64,000 bases of DNA, taken from the NCBI GenBank assembly GCA_032690845.1, contig CM064426.1:62658631-62722630 (forward strand), written 5' to 3'. Source of the stretch: Eleusine coracana subsp. coracana. Taxonomy: Eukaryota > Streptophyta > Magnoliopsida > Poales > Poaceae. Positions 58,236-64,000 of the stretch are shown here, one piece after another; position 1 is the first letter of the stretch, and each line of letters opens with the position of its first letter. Both the position numbers and the translations under genes were made by a program. The notes beneath the pieces were generated by a model. The model saw only the letters and a list, made by a program, of their open reading frames with translations, did not search any database and was not told the origin of the DNA.

Positions 58236-61200
58236 TTCAAATTCGTGTTGTGAGCCTTTCTGACACTCAAAAGGCATAATTCTCATAATATTCTCACTCG
58301 AATCCTTCCACACATCCCTTTTTTTCCCTTAGCCTTATGATTATCAAAACACCGAGTGTCATTATTATTATTTTCTCACATCCTTGCTTTTCCTAGCTTT
58401 GCTTAATATCTCTTCCCAACAAGTGTAAACTAACCTAACGACCAATAGTCAGTTCAAAACCTTGTCCGACATGTTGTCCCAATCGAACCTGCACACCACG
58501 AAACCGTGTTCATCAATACATCCCTTTGAGGCGACAAGTCTTCTCTTACTCTTGGTTTTGCACATACCAAGGCCAACAATATCTGGACTATACTTGAATT
58601 CTAATCACAACCAATATCCAACTCGACAATATCATGTTCATTAATTTCCTCTCGATGTTTTCACTTTGTTCTATGGGTAATGCAGCACACTAGGCTCAAG
58701 CTCATGGTCAAATAAACATCATCAACATACCACTTAATGAGGAATTTTTGCTGGTCACTAGGTCATCTATAAATCCCCACCAAAAAGGAGATGAAACAAT
58801 CAACATGATGGCCACCATTCACCGCTGGCAATTTTACTTGCCTCTTGGCCTCTCCCCTCCCCTCCCTACCCTTTCCTCTCCCATTTCTAGGCCTCTAAAG
58901 TCACACCTGGATGTCCCTTGACCTGTATCACGAGCTCCCTTGCCCCCTCACCTTCATTTCCATTCATTCAAGTCAAGTTCATCTCTGTTCGTCTGCCTTG
59001 ACCACTCTTGATGCCCCATGTTTCAATCCACGTTCCTGATGATCTACCCAACAAAATGCGCCCAAATTTCTACAGAGAGTGCTCCACTATTTCCTCTACA
59101 ACATATCCAAAATTCAATCCCATAGGAGAAGTGATGCGAGCAGGATCACGTTTTCAACTGACATTGGCCTCTGTTCTGGGTACATCCAGCACGTGCATCG
59201 GTAATTCCCCTTTCATTTCTCCCAATTCTGATGCGTCCTTGATACATAATCATATCCACAATGTGTTCCAGGTAGTCATGATTGTCTTGACCGAAGGATA
59301 TGCCTAGATCTGTTCCGATGCCTCCAGGAACGCCTTTGGCGCTTGACCTGCCGCTGAACCACCTCATCAAAGTCCATCCAGTGGATCTATTATTCAGGTG
59401 AACTGTTGATGATATAACCTTGTCCCATCCATGTTCCCGACACCTACAAATATTTATGTTCAATTATGTCCTTTACCCCATCAGCCTATCTTCGGGAACG
59501 TGCACATCTTTGTCATCATGTCTGCACATCAACACTGCTCTCTATTCTAGTCGTGTTCAGCATGAACTACTGGAATTACCTAATAACTCTAAGCGACCAC
59601 TTGATCTTTTTGATGCAGGCATCATACCAGAGCGTGTTTCTGCATGTTCTTATCAACTCCACCAGAGGATTCACACAAATTGTATACCATTCACCCTAGA
59701 ACTCGTTTGGTGTGTCAACTGCCGCTGCACCAGTCCATCAAGGTCCAACCTTTAGTTCTCATCTCCAGTTTGTGTCCTATCCAATTGATCACATCTACTG
59801 TATGTTCCTGAAATGTGAGCATATTATACATAAAGTACTTCCATGATTCCTGCAGCCAATTTTCCGAAACGCGTTTGTCATTGCATTGATGTCTGTTCTG
59901 CCATGCCAAAAATCACAATAGGAATTGTCATCGTTGTGCCATTGATTTATTTGAATCCGATCATAACTTACCCCACACTAAAACCACAATTCCTTGTTCT
60001 ACAGGTTTCCACCATTATATCACTGAGACACCATCGATGCCGACCTCACCTCTCGATGTCATGTTGTTATCCACCTTGCACCATTACCCGTCGCATCGAG
60101 GCTTTCTACCAATGCATAAACCTTGGTGAGGTCCTTGTGCCCCGCTTCATATCTCGTGATTAGTCCCTGTTGTTGCATATTATCCTTAGCATGTATGTTT
60201 GTTATTGATGTGTGTGATTAGGTGTGCGCTTGAAAACGGGAGAAGGAATCGTGAAGATAAAGTCAGACAATTGGTAGTCATAGAATAGCAACATCATTTA
60301 CGGCAAGTGTCCTTGATGCATTTTGATCCTATTATGAATGTTATTGTAGAATTGCATGCTTGTGTCAATTGAATGGGTACCTATTGTTAGGGTTTCCCTA
60401 ATATTGCTTTATCCATTTCCTTGTCGCCTTGAACTAGTTGGTTGGTTGGTTGTGGGTAGATAATGCTTAGGTTGCTTGTGGGATGTTGGGTTAATATTAA
60501 TCTTGATTAATAAACTATGTCACTTCATGGATGGAATGGTAATTTATGTTAGCAACATGGAATTAGGGATCTATGCAAGCCGGATGGAATGGATGTGGTG
60601 CCATGGGCACATGGTTGGTGGTGGTAGGCTTGTTGTAGATCCAAGGAACCGGTTCTTGGAGCGATAACCCAGGACAACAGTGCCATCACTAGGCTGTTAT
60701 GGAACAACTTGGCTGATTAATTAGGAGTTCTCCCAGTGTCGGTGCAGCATTTTGGTGGAGCGGGGAATGGAAGTCAAGAGGATTGTCCTTGTATCCGAAT
60801 GGCTCAAGAGGGGGCTCCTGGGGTGATGAGCTGCTTAGTGATGGGCTATCTCTTATGGACAGGAGTGGAACCTTAGTGGCTAGCATTACTGGGAGACCCT
60901 TTGTAAAAGCCTCGTAGTGATCTCCTGGCCGCACACCTAAGGATGTGGGCTATTGCTTGGCCGGCATGGCAACATGGAGACTCTAGTCCACCTAGCAACA
61001 GGGGACAAAATCACGACTTGTGGGTAAAGTGGTACAAACTCTACAGAGTATTAAACTATCATGATAGCCGTGCTCACGGTCACGAGCGGCCTGGAATCCT
61101 CACAAGATTAGTTGGTTATGGGTTGGAATGGTTGGATGGTTCGGACTTGGGTTGGATAGTACCATATGAGTTGAGGGATGGGATGACCCCATCTTGTAAT

Positions 61201-61618
61201 TAGGATGCTTAGTAAATTAAAAGCTCATGCTACAAACCCCATTAAGCCTTCCTTGTCTTTAGCCCCGTGTCATCTTTTCCCCCACTTGCTGAGTACGACA
61301 TGTAGTCACCCTTGGTATATACCATATTGTTGCTCAGCTATAGGAGAATGAAGGTACAACTATGAAGACGATGGAGGAGTCTAGGCATGCGGTCTTCCGG
61401 TCGACTTCCTGTGGGAGCTGAAGGACGCCAACACTTTAGTTTATTCCGCTGCAATGTAATCTTTTTGTTTTGACCTACGGGTCACTCTTGTAATAATATT
61501 ATCGATTTAATAAAGATATCATTCCTTTATCATAATAATTGTCATGTGTGCGTGAAAACTTGATCCTAGGCACGCATACAGATGCATTCGGTTTCGTTCG
61601 TTGGAACCAGGTGTGACA
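58236..61618 (+). repeat. Left LTR of the non-autonomous element, about 3.4 kb
   Basis: It ends GTGTGACA at 61618, followed by the primer-binding site. Compared with the right LTR it lacks the first 17 bp (63256-63272), so the junction with gypsy-B gag is not a clean insertion end. All reading frames in it are short and unlike any protein. Confidence 0.7.
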
Positions 61619-63255
61619 AGTTGTATCAGAGCGATATCGACTGCCGGACGCAAACCTAGATAGAATGTCCATGCCATAGGTTCTATTTTCAAAACTAGTA
61701 TTTGGAAAACTTTTGTCTCAAAAAAAAACTCTTCTGTCTTTTATCCTCTCTTCTTATTTTTCTCTTTACTTGTCTATTCTGAAATGTTTGACAAAATGCT
61801 ATTTCTACTATTCCTTTTCTCTTTCAAAATATTAGTTTCATTGACTTAAACTATCACGAACAAGATGAATGGCATTGAAGATCTTGCAAGCTGGTTCTAC
61901 CCAATATGAAGATGAAGGATGGAGAGCCAAACTTGAAGACTCTTCACAACAACAAGGACAATGGCCAACACTCCGCATCAAACCTGAAGAAATACCTTAA
62001 GCATAATCATGATTTAGGACCCTTCCCACCTTAGGATAATAATCGCTGGATAGAACGATGTTGCTAATTGTGTGCTTGTGTTGCTTGTGGTGTGCTATGT
62101 TTGAGTTGGATCTTTGATTGAGTGTTGTTGTGCTTGCAAAGCGTTTAGCTTTGTTATCACATCATTAGATATACCTAGTTTAGTTTAGTTGGAGTAACGT
62201 CTCCCTCTATTCTTTGCTATCTTACCTGCACTCTATCCTATTCTAGCCTCTTATGACCTAACCAAATCCAAGAGATGTTGATGTCAACCAGTATAGGCTT
62301 TAGAGGTAGCACCGACAAAAGGACGCCAAGACCCAAGAAAGTTCACACTTACCCTTGCTCTAGTCAACAATCGTAACTTCGTGATCTCCTCATGGAGAAG
62401 GGCAACATACGACTACTAGCTTCAAGAGAATGACTTCCCTTGTGACACCAATGGAAGAGTAAGATCAAGAGACGTACAAAAAGAAGGATGTCAAGTTTCC
62501 TATAGAGAAGTTGCAAGAGTAAGCACAAGGAGTCAATCAAGTGAATTGTGTTCAAGATGGAGAATAAAAATTGAACCTATCTCTAACCTTTTCTTGCTAA
62601 CCACGCAGAATCTCGAGGCAAGATTCTTGTTAAGAGGGGTAGTATTGTCACACCCCAAAATTTCAAATTTTGGTTTGTGACCGAATTTCACTAAATTTCA
62701 ACATTTTTATAATAGATTTAAAATTTTATTATAAATTAATTATAGAATTATAATTTATTGTAGGAAAAAGGACTATTTTCTAAATTAAATAAATTAATTT
62801 AGGTTATTAATATTTTGTATGTTGACTCCAAAACTTGTTTCGGTTTGATCAAGTCACCACCATGAAGGTCATCATCACGACAACAAGAGCAATAAGACAA
62901 GGCGCTAAAGACTTTCAATAAGAGAAGTGAAGTACTTCAGCCACAACAAGACACGAAGCAATGGATGTCAGCGTAGACTATTGTTTGTAGAGTAATGAGT
63001 GATTGTGTGTTATGATAGTTTTAGGTTGTTTGAGCCTATCCTTCCTTGGTCAACATTTTATCCTTGGAACCTATCTACAATCTTTGATGCATATAGTGTG
63101 ATCCTATTTTCACATTCATAATTCTTTAGCTCATCATTCATTGTCCATTCCATTATTTCCTTTTGATCTTTACAAATTGTAGTCTTGTATGTTCAAATTT
63201 CTAAGTCCCACTATCTTTGAATCTCGGGACGAGATTCCTTTTAAGGGGGGTAGTT
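61619..63255 (+). other. Coding-free interior with a second PPT/LTR-start junction
   Basis: No TE protein is present. At 62633-62675 GTTAAGAGGGGTAGTATTG is followed by TCACACCCCAAAATTTC, a variant of the true junction at 63240-63280. The 600 bp between the two may be part of a related LTR left by recombination. Confidence 0.5.
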
Positions 63256-64000
63256 TGTCACACCCCGTATTTTTCAAATTCGGGTTGTGAGCCTTTCTGA
63301 CGCTCAAAAGGCATAATTCTCATAATATTCTCACTCGAATCCTTCCACACATCCCTTTTTTTCCCTTAACCTTATGATTATCAAAACACCAAGTGTCATT
63401 ATTATTATTTTCTCACATCCTTGCTTTTCCTAGCTTTGCTTAATATCTCTTCCCATCAAGTGTAAACTAACCTAACGACCAATAGTCAGCTCAAAACCTT
63501 GTCCGACATGTTGTCCCAATCGAACCCGCACACTATGAAACCATGTTCATCAATACATCCCTTTGAGGCGACAAGTCTTCTCTTACTCTTGGTTTTGCAC
63601 ATACCAAGGCCAACAATATCTGGACTATACTTGAATTCCAATCACAACGAATGTCCAACTTGACAATATCATGTTCATTAATTTCCTCTCGATGTTTTCA
63701 CTTTGTTCTATGGGTCATGCAGCACACTAGGCTCATGCTAGTGGTCAAATAAACATTACTCACATACCACTTAATGAGGAATTTTTGCTGGTCACTAGCT
63801 CATATATAAATCCCCACCAAAAAGAAGATGAAACAATCAACATGATGGCCACCATTCATGGCTGGCAGTTTTACTTGCCTCTTGGTCTCTCCCCTCTCCT
63901 CCCTACACTTTCCTCTCCCCTTTCTAGGCCTCTAAAGTCACACCTGGACGTCCCTTGACCTGTATCACGAGCTCCCTTGCCCCCTCACCTTCATTTCCAT
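63256..64000 (+). repeat. Right LTR of the non-autonomous element, cut by the window edge
   Basis: It starts TGTCACACCCCGTA directly after the PPT. The visible 745 bp match the left LTR with only scattered single-base changes. Confidence 0.8.

Larger units (their letters stand above)
58236..64000 (+). mobile_element. Large non-autonomous LTR element inserted in gypsy-B gag
   Basis: Two long LTRs flank a 1.6-kb interior with no gag or pol. 58236-58963 matches 63273-64000 almost exactly (constant offset 5037), and the right copy runs off the window. The PBS TGTATCAGAGCGA is at 61622, and the PPT (TTTTAAGGGGGGTAG) sits just before LTR start TGTCACACCCC at 63256. LTR start, length and parts resemble the Tekay/RIRE3 gypsy group; the lack of protein genes makes it non-autonomous, like rice Dasheng. 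Confidence 0.75.

Noticed and set aside
59008..60163. Several 75-111-codon ORFs in the long LTR
   Set aside because: They lie inside a repeat with a second copy in the window and show no protein likeness.

Overview
This window is plant nuclear DNA, almost certainly from a grass (Poaceae; which species cannot be told from sequence alone). It holds small intron-rich genes with GC-rich first exons, set in a dense nest of copia and gypsy LTR retrotransposons, CACTA elements, Tourist-, Stowaway- and Mutator-like elements and an RTE-type LINE. Nothing looks prokaryotic or organellar.

Only two genes look intact, and both lie on the minus strand. One is a Pumilio/PUF RNA-binding protein gene (7496-9599, five exons, 470 aa, eight PUF repeats). 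The other is the gene for 40S ribosomal protein S9/uS4 (15156-17063, three exons, 195 aa), which has a TATA box, a telo-box and site-II-like motifs upstream. Both splice models were built base by base and keep phase throughout.

1-7100 is a graveyard. It has a near-perfect 49-bp hairpin, two separate degenerate fragments of the Pumilio gene, a receptor-like kinase pseudogene, an LTR-like block split by a 681-bp non-autonomous CACTA element, and a truncated CACTA end. 9850-15150 is mostly gene-free DNA with tandem duplications and MITEs. 17438-18681 is a Tourist-like MITE split by an 893-bp Mutator-like element with a 9-bp target duplication. 18970-22110 is a truncated copia element whose LTR carries another MITE, followed by a broken two-exon gene of unknown function (22594-23225).

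24809-29786 and 30634-35361 are two complete but dead copia elements in opposite orientations, each with two LTRs, PBS, PPT and a perfect 5-bp target duplication. The stretch between them holds a frameshifted exon resembling the N-terminal helical domain of grass MLKL/MCA-like proteins. 35392-37275 is a CACTA element containing a 980-bp PIF/Harbinger-like element that has captured an atypical HLH gene fragment. 38310-41895 holds scattered exons of a TruD/PUS7 pseudouridine synthase pseudogene, one intron of which contains a 5'-truncated RTE LINE.

42792-58235 carries two gypsy elements whose features suggest the Tat lineage, both on the minus strand. Each has a spliced antisense ORF (putative gypsy-type transposon, or Transposase_28-like, protein) with its own TATA box on the plus strand. 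The second also has gag, protease, RT, RNase H and integrase. Its gag is cut by a plus-strand non-autonomous element (58236 to the window edge) with LTRs of about 3.4 kb and no gag-pol. No cellular operon-like system is visible; the interest lies in nested insertions, captured gene fragments and the twin antisense ORFs.
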